64,000 nt of DNA, taken from positions 1 to 64,000 of the forward strand of contig CAYGPR010000019.1 in NCBI GenBank assembly GCA_964351985.1, in the 5' to 3' direction. Shown here in pieces: positions 1-8,304 of this stretch. This stretch comes from Meishania sp964351985. GTDB taxonomy: Bacteria > Bacteroidota > Bacteroidia > Flavobacteriales > Flavobacteriaceae. The stretch's first letter is position 1, and each line of letters opens with the position of its first letter. A program made the position numbers and the translations under genes. Under the pieces are notes generated by a model. The model made no database searches and was not told the DNA's origin. It was given only the letters and a program-made list of their open reading frames with translations.

Positions 1-1051
1 CCTCATAGGCAAAGGATACATCGTCAAAAACAATATTCCCTTTGATAGTTTCCAAAACAATCGTGCGGTTTTCTTCATCCGATTCGGGGATCATGTTCAT
101 GAGTTCCTCGGTTCGATCGAGTCCGGCCAGGGCTTCTGTCAACTGACTCCCGATATTGCTCATTTGAACGATGGGGGCTACCATCAATCCCAATAAAAAA
201 GTAAAAGTCAAAAATTCGCCGATCGTGAGTTCGTCCATCATAATCTTATATCCGCCGATACCCATAATTCCTGTTGTTGCTATGCCTAATAGAAAAGTTG
301 AGGAACTGGTCATGGCAGCGGTGGCCGTCAGGCTTTTTTTGACGTTTTGAAAGAGACGTTCAACACCCTCTTCAAAAACCCTATTTTCCTGGGCCTCCGC
401 ATTAAAACCTTTTATCACACGAACACCGCCCAAGGTTTCAGTCAATCTTCCGGTAACCTCCGCATTTATTTTTCCGCGATTTCGAAAGATGGGGCGGATG
501 ATTTTAAATGCTTTTAACGCGATAATAGCGAATATAGCCAAGGGCACCAATGTAAAAAGGGTCATGGTCCAGCTGATGTTCAGCAATAATATTAAGGAGA
601 CGATGGCCGTAATGCTTCCTCCGACAAGTTGTACCAATCCTGTTCCTATTAGATTTCTGACTCCCTCGACATCGGTCATAATCCTTGATACCAAAGCGCC
701 CGATTTCGCATTATCGAAAAACCGGATCGGCAACGAAAGCACTTTTTTCTGTACTTGCGCCCGCAACTCCGAAATCATGTATTGTGCTTGTACGCTCAAT
801 ATTTTTGTCAATAAAAATGAGGTTACTGCTTGTACCGTTATGGCAAGAATAACTGCACCCACCAATAATTTCAGGAAGTCAATGTCTTTATTCGGAATAA
901 TATCGTCCATCAGATATTTAAGCGATAGCGGTGCGACAAAACTGGCAGCTTTACTTATCACAATTAGAAGTAACCCAATAAAAACAAGCTTGCGTCGAGG
1001 CCAAATAATGGTCTTGAACGCAGAAAGAATACTGACTTTTTTCTCTGACAT
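1..1051 (-). CDS. ABC exporter, fused permease and ATPase (5' part only)
   Basis: The minus strand reads open from an ATG at 1051 (MSEKKVSIL...) to the left edge of the window, about 350 residues. Several long hydrophobic segments form the six-helix type I exporter membrane domain, with the usual motif-like stretches SLPIRFFDNAKSGALVSRI and TETLGGVRVIKGFNAE of the coupling-helix region. The last visible residues (GNIVFDDVSFAYE) are the beginning of the nucleotide-binding domain, so Walker A, signature and Walker B lie outside the window. The family is the MsbA/lipid A-type or multidrug exporters that act as dimers in the inner membrane; the substrate cannot be told from this part. It is divergent from the TPM-domain gene at 1164. 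Confidence 0.9.
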   Translation of the reverse strand, partial: MSEKKVSILSAFKTIIWPRRKLVFIGLLLIVISKAASFVAPLSLKYLMDDIIPNKDIDFLKLLVGAVILAITVQAVTSFLLTKILSVQAQYMISELRAQVQKKVLSLPIRFFDNAKSGALVSRIMTDVEGVRNLIGTGLVQLVGGSITAIVSLILLLNISWTMTLFTLVPLAIFAIIALKAFKIIRPIFRNRGKINAEVTGRLTETLGGVRVIKGFNAEAQENRVFEEGVERLFQNVKKSLTATAAMTSSSTFLLGIATTGIMGIGGYKIMMDELTIGEFLTFTFLLGLMVAPIVQMSNIGSQLTEALAGLDRTEELMNMIPESDEENRTIVLETIKGNIVFDDVSFAYE

Positions 1052-1163
1052 TTTCAGGTTTGTAATTGGAGGGTGCAAGTTACCGTAAAAATAGCGGTTT
1101 CGTATCCTGGTTATTTTTCAATCTGGATTTTTGTAATATTTGAAACCTTGCGACGTTTTCCCT

Positions 1164-2216
1164 ATGATGTTCAAAAGCATTCTTCCCATATTTTTCTTTT
1201 TGATAACTCTAGGCGGACTTGCCCAGGAAGAGTATCACGTGCTAAAGGAGTTCGTAACGGATCAAGCGAACATCTTTGCCCCATCGGAGTTGGATTATCT
1301 CGAAACAAAACTCTCGGATTTCGAGGAGCGTACCACATTTCAAATGGTCGTTTTGACCATCGATAGCCTCGGTTTCGAAACGATCGAGCAATATGCCTAT
1401 GGCACCTTCAATCAAAACGGAATCGGACAAGCAGATTCCGATAACGGTTTGCTTATTGTTTTCGCAAAGAACGATCGAGAGGTACGCATCGAGACCGGTC
1501 TAGGTACGGAGGCCTATATTACCGACGCGATTGCCTCGCGAATCATACGGAATGATATGATACCCGAATTCAAAGAAGAACAGTATTTTGGAGGTTTGAA
1601 TAACGCCACCGATCGACTAATTCTTTTGTTGGAAAGTCCGGAAGCCCTTGAAGAACTCAAACAAGAGATGGTCGCTGAAGATTCTAAACAGCAATTGATA
1701 ATGATGCTGGTTGTCGGGCTTTTTCTTCTTGTCTTTATTGCCGTTGGCGGATTCCTGCTCTATAAAGTGTACAGAAACCTTATCGAAATTTTTCGTGGGA
1801 TGATGATTGGCAAACTTGGTGTGCTACAAGGCTTTTTTATGGTTATTATTTCGTCATTTTCAATAGTTTTTTCGTTAGTTTTTGTTTTAGTGCCCTTGGG
1901 CCTTTTTTTGGGAATAAACCAGGTGGTCGACCCAGCCATGCAGGATGAGCATTTTGGGCTGAAAACTGAATATATTGTGCCGATGGCAATCAGTATTTAT
2001 GGCTTTGCGATATTAATAGCGGCCCTGAAAATAGTTTTCAGGGGAAAGGAAGATTTTAAGTTATCACTCTACAAGAACGACAAGACCTATATCAGAAAAA
2101 CCTTTTCCTCTTCGGGCTCTCATTCCTTTGGGTCAAGTTCTAGCGGTGGAAGTTCCGGTGGTTTTTCGGGCGGTGGCGGAAGTTCCGGTGGCGGTGGCGC
2201 GAGTGGGAGTTGGTAA
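1164..2216 (+). CDS. TPM-domain (YgcG-like) membrane protein
   Basis: The protein starts with a signal peptide (MMFKSILPIFFFLITLGGLAQ) and then has a TPM domain at about residues 25-170, with the typical VTDQANIFAPSELDYLETKL opening and a later DNGLLIVFAKNDREVRIETG segment. Two or three hydrophobic helices follow (about 175-200 and 225-300). The C-terminus is a Ser/Gly-rich tail (SSGGSSGGFSGGGGSSGG...), a hallmark of the YgcG/TPM family. An in-frame ATG exists at 1140, but starting at 1164 places Lys directly before the hydrophobic core, so I chose that. TPM proteins have been linked to photosystem repair in plants and to acid phosphatase activity; in bacteria the role is mostly unknown. Likely an inner-membrane protein with a periplasmic TPM domain. 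Confidence 0.85.
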   Translation: MMFKSILPIFFFLITLGGLAQEEYHVLKEFVTDQANIFAPSELDYLETKLSDFEERTTFQMVVLTIDSLGFETIEQYAYGTFNQNGIGQADSDNGLLIVFAKNDREVRIETGLGTEAYITDAIASRIIRNDMIPEFKEEQYFGGLNNATDRLILLLESPEALEELKQEMVAEDSKQQLIMMLVVGLFLLVFIAVGGFLLYKVYRNLIEIFRGMMIGKLGVLQGFFMVIISSFSIVFSLVFVLVPLGLFLGINQVVDPAMQDEHFGLKTEYIVPMAISIYGFAILIAALKIVFRGKEDFKLSLYKNDKTYIRKTFSSSGSHSFGSSSSGGSSGGFSGGGGSSGGGGASGSW

Positions 2217-2309
2217 TCCATAACCATAGTACACTTTGTATTCTTTCCCCATAAAAATTATTAGTATTTCTTCGACCATTCCGTTATTTTCACATCAAGA
2301 ATTGAAAAT

Positions 2310-4499
2310 ATGGAACGAACATACAATATGCTTCGAGCATTAGTTATTATCCTATTGGTCTGTGCTTGTAAATCGGAGATCAAACCTGAAACTGGTCAGG
2401 TAGGTTTAGCGGAAAAAGCCGAAAATGTAACCATCATCCGCGATGATTTTGGCGTGCCGCATATTTATGGCAAAACCGATGCCGATGCCGTATTCGGCTT
2501 GTTGTATGCCCAATGCGAAGATGACTTCAACCGTGTGGAGCAAAACTATATCTGGGCTACGGGTAGATTGGCCGAGGTGGAAGGCGAAGAAGCTTTGTAT
2601 AGCGATTTACGGGCAAAACTGTTCATGACGGAAGAGGGGGCCAAAGCGAATTATGAAAAAAGTCCCGATTGGTTGAAAAAACTCTGCGATGCCTTTGCCG
2701 ATGGGGTAAATTATTATTTGGAAACCCATCCCGAAGTAAAACCAAAATTGATTACCCATTTCGAACCTTGGATGCCGATGTATTTTAGTGAAGGTTCTAT
2801 AGGAGGCGATATCGAACGTGTCTATACCCGAAAAATAAAGGCGTTTTACGATACGAAAACCGACATTCCAGAAAGCGTTGAACTTCAGATTAAGAATAAG
2901 GAAGAAATGGCCGAACCGCAAGGTTCGAACGGAATCGCGATTTCCGGAAAACTAACACAGTCGGGTAACGCGATGCTATTGATCAATCCGCATACTTCCT
3001 TTTATTTTCGGGGCGAGGTGCATGTGGTCTCCGAAGAAGGCTTGAATGCCTACGGCGCAGTTACTTGGGGGCAATTTTTCGTGTACCAGGGATTTAACGA
3101 AAAGACAGGTTGGATGCATACCTCCACCTATACCGATGTGATGGACGAGTTCAAGGAAACCATCGTGAATATGGAAGGGGAACTGTACTACCGCTACGGC
3201 GAGGAACTTCGTCCAGTAGAAACTTCCGAAATCGTTTTAAAGTATAAGGAGGGTGATATGGTAAAGGAAAAAGCCTTTCCAGCCTACCATACCCATCATG
3301 GCCCCATTACTCGGATGGCCGACGGACAATGGACGGCAACGGCCATGATGTGGGAACCGGTAAAAGCCTTGGAACAATCGTATATAAGAACCAAGAAAGA
3401 GGGATATAAAGGATTTCTGGAAATGATGAATATTCGCACCAACTCTTCAAATAATACTGTCTATGCTGATGCCGAAGGTAACATTGCCTACTTTCATGGA
3501 AATTTTGTTCCCAAACGCGATGTATCTTTCGACTACTCAAAACCAGTTGACGGTAGCAACCCAAAAACAGATTGGCAAGGCTTGCACACCGTCGATGAGA
3601 ATATTCTGGTGTTGAACCCTGAAAACGGATGGATCCAAAATTGCAATTCCACACCTTTTACGTCTGCACTCGAATTCAGCCCGAAAAAGGAAGATTACCC
3701 CTATTACATGTCGAGAGATCAAGAGAATTTTCGGGGCGTTCACGCTATCGAATTATTGAAAGGCAGAAAGGGATATACGCTCGACAGCTTGATACAATTG
3801 GCACATGATCCTTTGTTGCCCGCTTTCAAGGCTTTAATACCGGGATTGGTCAAAGAGTACTATAAACATCACGATAGAAATCCTAAAATTCAAGGCCCTA
3901 TGGATGTATTGGCCGATTGGGATTTTAAGACTTCTAAAGAATCTGTAGCCATGACTTTGGCCCATTTCTACGGAACGGCTATGGGCAACGAGGCCAAAAG
4001 ACCGGAAGGATCAAGTGATATGGAGGCCATGACCTATTTTGGAAATAACCCTGATGAGGGATTGAAAATTTTCGAAAAGGTTATTGATACATTAACCGCT
4101 GATTTCGGTACATGGGAAATACCTTGGGGCGAAGTCAACCGTTACCAGCGCCTAACCGGAGATATTCGGCAACCGTTCGATGATAACAAACCCAGTATTC
4201 CCATAGCTTTTGCTTCAGGGCGTTGGGGCGCCTTGGCGGCCTACGGGGCACGGTATGATAATGGCACCAAAAAAATATACGGCACACGAGGAAACAGTTT
4301 CGTGGCTGCGGTGGAATTTGGAGATAAAGTAAAAGCAAAAAGTATCTTGGCGGGCGGACAAAGTGGCGACCCGAATTCGCCACATTTTGATGATCAGATT
4401 CAACGGTACGCCGATATCGACTGGAAAGATGTTCCGTTCTATAAAGAGGATGTTTTAAAACGGGCGAAAGAAACGTATAAGCCAGGTAAAAGAAATTAA
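2310..4499 (+). CDS. Penicillin acylase family lipoprotein (Ntn hydrolase)
   Basis: The N-terminus carries a lipobox (ALVIILLVCACKSE, Cys at about residue 18-20), so the enzyme is probably membrane anchored in the periplasm or outer membrane. The body matches the penicillin/acyl-homoserine-lactone acylase family: VTIIRDDFGVPHIYGKTDADA near residue 40, and an autoprocessing site QGSNGIAISG in which Ser206 (codon at 2925) would become the N-terminal nucleophile of the beta chain. INPHTSF follows, and later NGWIQNCNSTPF supplies the usual Asn region. The length (729 residues) fits an unprocessed alpha-spacer-beta precursor. The family hydrolyses amide bonds of beta-lactam side chains, acyl-homoserine lactones or similar amides; which substrate applies here is not visible. 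It is a single gene facing the convergent gene at 4531. Confidence 0.88.
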   Translation: MERTYNMLRALVIILLVCACKSEIKPETGQVGLAEKAENVTIIRDDFGVPHIYGKTDADAVFGLLYAQCEDDFNRVEQNYIWATGRLAEVEGEEALYSDLRAKLFMTEEGAKANYEKSPDWLKKLCDAFADGVNYYLETHPEVKPKLITHFEPWMPMYFSEGSIGGDIERVYTRKIKAFYDTKTDIPESVELQIKNKEEMAEPQGSNGIAISGKLTQSGNAMLLINPHTSFYFRGEVHVVSEEGLNAYGAVTWGQFFVYQGFNEKTGWMHTSTYTDVMDEFKETIVNMEGELYYRYGEELRPVETSEIVLKYKEGDMVKEKAFPAYHTHHGPITRMADGQWTATAMMWEPVKALEQSYIRTKKEGYKGFLEMMNIRTNSSNNTVYADAEGNIAYFHGNFVPKRDVSFDYSKPVDGSNPKTDWQGLHTVDENILVLNPENGWIQNCNSTPFTSALEFSPKKEDYPYYMSRDQENFRGVHAIELLKGRKGYTLDSLIQLAHDPLLPAFKALIPGLVKEYYKHHDRNPKIQGPMDVLADWDFKTSKESVAMTLAHFYGTAMGNEAKRPEGSSDMEAMTYFGNNPDEGLKIFEKVIDTLTADFGTWEIPWGEVNRYQRLTGDIRQPFDDNKPSIPIAFASGRWGALAAYGARYDNGTKKIYGTRGNSFVAAVEFGDKVKAKSILAGGQSGDPNSPHFDDQIQRYADIDWKDVPFYKEDVLKRAKETYKPGKRN

Positions 4500-4530
4500 C
4501 AAAGAAGAATTAGGGATTACCTTCTTTTAG

Positions 4531-5187
4531 TCAATCCTCCTTTGTAATAATTAATGTGGCCGTTGACCCTTCTGATAATAACCATTTGTTGGAATAGATA
4601 ACTTGTCCTTGGTCATCATAAACATCCACTTGAGCGGTATTGGGAGATGATGTTCCTTCATTGAGGGCTACGAAATCCAATTTGTTGAAACCTTCTTTTA
4701 AGTCCACATTGATACCTTTAAAACCTCCTGTCAATAACAAGTTCGGCTCGATCATAACATCGTTCAGGTAAATCTTCACTCGATCCCCATCAACATATTC
4801 ATGATCACGGCACACAATGCCGACAAACTTACCGTTGTTCTTGATGTCGCCCATGTACATATCACCAAAGCGCTGGTTGCTACCGCCATCTTTTTCCGAA
4901 CCTCGCACTTTCGGGTCGATTTTCATTCCGGTTCCGGCCTGTACGAGTTCTCGCTCAGGTAACATCTTGATAGGCTTTTTCGGATTCATGTCTATGTCCA
5001 CCTTTGGTTTGTCATCGATAACGGAGGGAATCTTCAGTGGGGTGCCTTTATCGGTTTTTCCTTCGTCGTCCAATTTATTGGCGGCCTCTATTTTTAAGGG
5101 TTTTTGGGTAGGAATATCGGTCTGCCCGAACCCCTTTTGGGAGAGTAGTACAGTAGCAACTACGAAGAGCAAATATTTTTTGGCCAT
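4531..5187 (-). CDS. Secreted protein of unknown function
   Basis: The open frame extends upstream to 5304, but the ATG at 5187 gives a clean signal peptide (MAKKYLLFVVATVLLSQKGFGQ) and avoids overlap with the SGNH hydrolase gene, so I use it. The mature part begins with a low-complexity, Lys/Pro/Asp-rich stretch to about residue 110 and ends in a roughly 100-residue beta-rich domain (KFVGIVCRDHEYVDGDRVKIY to the C-terminus) that looks like an immunoglobulin or carbohydrate-binding-type fold. I do not recognise a named family. It lies 82 nt downstream of the SGNH hydrolase in the same direction and could be co-transcribed with it and the PAP2 gene. Periplasmic or exported; role unknown. Confidence 0.75.
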   Translation of the reverse strand: MAKKYLLFVVATVLLSQKGFGQTDIPTQKPLKIEAANKLDDEGKTDKGTPLKIPSVIDDKPKVDIDMNPKKPIKMLPERELVQAGTGMKIDPKVRGSEKDGGSNQRFGDMYMGDIKNNGKFVGIVCRDHEYVDGDRVKIYLNDVMIEPNLLLTGGFKGINVDLKEGFNKLDFVALNEGTSSPNTAQVDVYDDQGQVIYSNKWLLSEGSTATLIITKED

Positions 5188-5269
5188 AGCATCCAAAATA
5201 AACACGATAAAGATAGCAATTACCTTGCCACAGGGACTTAAAGGGCTGTTAAATTCGATGTTATTCCCG

Positions 5270-6010
5270 TTAAACGGATAGCTTTTTGATGATAGCATCT
5301 GCAATCAGTCGATGTCCCGTAACGTTCGGATGAATGGGGTCTTCGTCATAGCAAGACATTTGTCTTTGAAGCAACGGAGTATGGATATCGATTTTTTTAA
5401 GCACGGAAGGGTGGTCTATTTGCAAAATAATCTCCTTGAATATTTGAAGCACCTCTTCATCGTATTCCGGATACGGATTTAAATATCCGTAATGATCGAT
5501 ATCAGCTGTATCATCAACAATCTGAGCTTCCAAGGCAAGTGGAGGTGGTGTCAAAAGAATCGTACCAATTTCCCGTTGGTGCATTTTTTCAAGAAAGGTA
5601 TAAACTCCTGTTTTGAAACCGTCAAAAAGTTTCTGTGAGGGTTCACCGTAAACACCACAATTGATTCCGTAACAAAATAAAGCGACGTCAATGGGTTCCT
5701 TATCCAACTCGTTGTCCAGTCGCTCAAAAAGATAGGGTCTGGGCCCGGGGTGGATTTCTTCGGTCAGGCCCGTTACGGTTTCACTGCTTTTGCCATAGTT
5801 CAGAAATCGAAGACCCATTTCGGGTTCTGATTTGGCATAAGATTCCCGAAGCATAGAAACATATCCGTTCTTGGCCGCCGTAATACTATCCCCAAAACAA
5901 CCTATGACCTGATTTTTTGTAAACTTGTAATTTCGGGTTCGATGACAACCTACCAGCGTACCTGCGAGTACAGCGAGGGTCGACGTAACAATAAATTCTT
6001 TTCTGTTCAT
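5270..6010 (-). CDS. SGNH/GDSL-type hydrolase, lipoprotein
   Basis: Block I of the SGNH family is visible as GCFGDSITAAKNGY with nucleophile Ser42, and block V as DPIHPNVTGHRL with Asp224 and His227 completing the triad. A PYGINCGVYG-like segment in the middle probably holds the block III Asn. The N-terminus (MNRKEFIVTSTLAVLAGTLVGC) ends in a lipobox Cys22, so the protein is likely anchored in the periplasm. The family includes esterases, lipases, carbohydrate deacetylases and peptidoglycan esterases; the substrate is not evident. It starts 5 nt after the stop of the PAP2 gene (6016), indicating a shared transcript. Confidence 0.85.
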   Translation of the reverse strand: MNRKEFIVTSTLAVLAGTLVGCHRTRNYKFTKNQVIGCFGDSITAAKNGYVSMLRESYAKSEPEMGLRFLNYGKSSETVTGLTEEIHPGPRPYLFERLDNELDKEPIDVALFCYGINCGVYGEPSQKLFDGFKTGVYTFLEKMHQREIGTILLTPPPLALEAQIVDDTADIDHYGYLNPYPEYDEEVLQIFKEIILQIDHPSVLKKIDIHTPLLQRQMSCYDEDPIHPNVTGHRLIADAIIKKLSV

Positions 6011-6015
6011 GGGAG

Positions 6016-6600
6016 CTAAAACTTGTATCTAAAAGTAAGTACATAGGTGTCTTTGCCTGCCGAAAACCCCAAATCTAAATGTTCTTTTTGATAGGGTTTG
6101 GTAAATAGATAGGTGCTGGCGATACCTACTGCTGCTCCTGCAAGAACGTCCCAACCGTCATGATAGCCGTCAGGGGCTTCGGTGCGGCTGATACCGACCA
6201 AGGTGGCCAATACATAGGCGGGTGCTCCATATTTCCATCCGTATCGTCTTTGTATGAAAGATGCCCCTGAAAAAGCGGACGAGGTATGCCCCGAAGGGAA
6301 TGAGTCAAAATTGTTTCGACCCTCGGGTCTTGCTTTTTTGGTCAGGTATTTTAAAGAATAAGTAACAGCCAAGGTGGTGCCATACGAAAACGCCAACTTT
6401 TTGGTGCCTTTGTAATCTTTCTTGACCAAGGTCATAATGCCAGCGGTAATCGGTAGGGCCAATTGCAATACATCACCGGTATCTTCCAAAACATATTCCC
6501 ATCGTTCATGGGTTCCATCTTGGCCATCGACCTTTTGCGCAAACGATGAAGAAAGCGTAAGTAGCAGAATACTTATAACAAGTAGTACCGATTTTTTCAT
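6016..6600 (-). CDS. PAP2-family phosphatase
   Basis: The three PAP2/acid-phosphatase signature blocks are present: K-x6-RP (KYLTKKARP), PSGH (DSFPSGHTSSAFSG) and an SR...H...D block (SRTEAPDGYHDGWDVLAG). The last block has seven residues between Arg and His rather than the usual five, a small insertion. A signal peptide (MKKSVLLVISILLLTLSSSFAQ) and a C-terminus ending in aromatic residues (TYVLTFRYKF) suggest a periplasmic enzyme, possibly outer-membrane associated. The family dephosphorylates lipid phosphates (phosphatidate, undecaprenyl pyrophosphate) or other phosphoesters. It is the first gene of a unit with the SGNH hydrolase 5 nt downstream. Confidence 0.85.
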   Translation of the reverse strand: MKKSVLLVISILLLTLSSSFAQKVDGQDGTHERWEYVLEDTGDVLQLALPITAGIMTLVKKDYKGTKKLAFSYGTTLAVTYSLKYLTKKARPEGRNNFDSFPSGHTSSAFSGASFIQRRYGWKYGAPAYVLATLVGISRTEAPDGYHDGWDVLAGAAVGIASTYLFTKPYQKEHLDLGFSAGKDTYVLTFRYKF

Positions 6601-6686
6601 CTTTCAAACGTGTCTTATTGTTTAAACGTGATTTCTGTCAGATTCTGATTTCGGAATTTCGGTAAATATATAAAATCAATGAATCG

Positions 6687-7799
6687 CTATATCGTTATGC
6701 TCTGGTTTCTAGCGGCGACCTTCCACGAGTCCGTTACCTTTCCATTGGTAACGACCTGCAAATATTCATATTTGGCAACGGTCGGGCAAATGTGTACGGG
6801 AACGGCATAAAATATATCGCCAATTTCATAGTTCTGTGGATTTGAACATTTCAAGACGAAATGCTCTTCGCTTTGACCGATTTGTTCTATGCCCGACATA
6901 CCCAGAAATTGAACCCTCGGAAATGGCATTTCAGGGGCAATTGATTTGTGCCCTAAATCAAGACAAAGGATATTCTTGGCAGGTTTGCTAATAACGCGCG
7001 TCATTAAAACTGCGGCAGGAAGAAAATCCATTTCAGGAAAGAGGTTGCCATAACCGGCATCCCAAAGTAAAGTGGTACCGGGACTTGCTTCTACATTTTT
7101 TCGTTCTGCGTGAAAAGGAAACGAAGGGGACCCCCCCGCCACAATCGATTTTACCTTGATACCTATTTCGCCAAGTTTATCCTTAAGTTCCAGAACCTTT
7201 TGAAAGGCGGTATCACACTCTTTTTTTCGTTCCTCAGGATTTGGATTTCGAAGATGGCCGTCGTACACATGCAATCCCATTGCCGTTATATTTGGGCCGC
7301 TTTCCATGGACCGGTATAAGTCGACGGCCCTTTCATCAGGAATTATTCCCGTGCGGTTCATGCCATTATTGACATCTATCCATAAAGGGATTTCTATATC
7401 ATTCGTTTTGGCTTTTTCGGTAAAGGCCCTAAGTGTGGTGTCGTTGTCTACAAGGGCCGAAAATCTGGACTCAGGATACATTTGCATCAATGACAAAAAT
7501 CGATCCATATTGGCACCGACAGGCTGCATGGCAAGTAACACATCGGGTGCGCCACACATCGCTAGTAGCTCAGCTTCGGCAATGGTCGCACACTTGAATT
7601 TTTCGATACCCGCATCCAATTGCATTTTGATGATTTCGGCAGTCTTATGCGTTTTGATATGAGGGCGCAGATTGGAAGTGCCGCCCGTCATATGAATCAT
7701 CGTCCGGATATTATATTCGATTCGCTCAGGATATACCAAAAGCGAAGGAGAAATAACGTTTTTGGTATCGGTCAGCTCATACCATTGCTGTTCTTTCAT
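6687..7799 (-). CDS. D-threonine aldolase / D-serine dehydratase-like PLP enzyme
   Basis: This has the N-terminal alanine-racemase-type barrel of the DSD1/D-threonine aldolase family, including the PLP-lysine motif RPHIKTHKTAE (Lys49 is the likely Schiff-base residue). The C-terminal beta domain contains VPVHICPTVAKYE, whose His and Cys correspond to the metal-binding pair of the family. At 370 residues it has the usual length. Reactions known in the family are D-threonine to glycine plus acetaldehyde, D-serine dehydration and related D-beta-hydroxy-amino-acid cleavage; the substrate here is open. It sits 9 nt downstream of a RidA gene, which fits, since RidA removes the reactive enamine/imine intermediates that PLP dehydratases release. 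Confidence 0.88.
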   Translation of the reverse strand: MKEQQWYELTDTKNVISPSLLVYPERIEYNIRTMIHMTGGTSNLRPHIKTHKTAEIIKMQLDAGIEKFKCATIAEAELLAMCGAPDVLLAMQPVGANMDRFLSLMQMYPESRFSALVDNDTTLRAFTEKAKTNDIEIPLWIDVNNGMNRTGIIPDERAVDLYRSMESGPNITAMGLHVYDGHLRNPNPEERKKECDTAFQKVLELKDKLGEIGIKVKSIVAGGSPSFPFHAERKNVEASPGTTLLWDAGYGNLFPEMDFLPAAVLMTRVISKPAKNILCLDLGHKSIAPEMPFPRVQFLGMSGIEQIGQSEEHFVLKCSNPQNYEIGDIFYAVPVHICPTVAKYEYLQVVTNGKVTDSWKVAARNQSITI

Positions 7800-7808
7800 A
7801 TGCTGTCT

Positions 7809-8270
7809 TTAGTGCAGTTCGAACATCGCTTCTATCTCAACGGGAATATTGCCCGGCAGTATCATTCCTACGGCACTACGAACACCCACACCATTTTCCG
7901 CACCGAATATCTCCGCCATCAGTTCACTAAAGCCATTGATGACCAAAGGCTGTTGCCCAAAATCAGGGGTGGAGTTCACCATACCCAATGTTTTGACCAA
8001 TCGCTTGATTTTGTCTACGCTACCAAAATGGGTCTCGATGGTAGAAAGCATGGTCAATGCTACCTGTCTTGCACCTAGCTTGGCCTGTTCTAGATCTAAA
8101 TCATCGCCTGCGCGACCGATCATCAAAGTACCATCGGTATTCATTGGACCTTGGCCCGAGACGTATAAAAAATTGTCAACGACCAAAACGGGTTTGTACA
8201 AGCCCGCGGGGGGTGGTGCAGGAGGTAAGATAAGGCCTAAGGTTTTAATTCTTTCTGATGGTGATTCCAT
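7809..8270 (-). CDS. RidA family (YjgF/UK114) enamine/imine deaminase
   Basis: The family signature is complete: an early VVDNFLYVSGQGP strand, ARQVALTMLSTIETHFGSVD, and the C-terminal GVGVRSAVGM...PVEIEAMFEL block, where Arg131 corresponds to the substrate-carboxylate-binding Arg of RidA and the second motif to the trimer interface. At 153 residues it is slightly longer than the archetype because of an N-terminal PPAPPPAGLYKP stretch, as in the DR/YER057c-like subgroup. It lies between the PLP enzyme (9 nt downstream) and the sorbosone-dehydrogenase-like gene (34 nt upstream), all in one direction, so it is probably part of a three-gene operon dealing with amino-acid-derived imines. Cytoplasmic. 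Confidence 0.9.
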   Translation of the reverse strand: MESPSERIKTLGLILPPAPPPAGLYKPVLVVDNFLYVSGQGPMNTDGTLMIGRAGDDLDLEQAKLGARQVALTMLSTIETHFGSVDKIKRLVKTLGMVNSTPDFGQQPLVINGFSELMAEIFGAENGVGVRSAVGMILPGNIPVEIEAMFELH

Positions 8271-8304
8271 ACGGTTTTGTTTTAGAGATTGTTTTGAATA
8301 TGTG

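Noticed and set aside
4501..4527. AAAGAAG...CTTCTTT hairpin between convergent genes at 4499 and 4531
   Set aside because: Only seven A/T-rich pairs with a 13-base loop; too weak to call a terminator.
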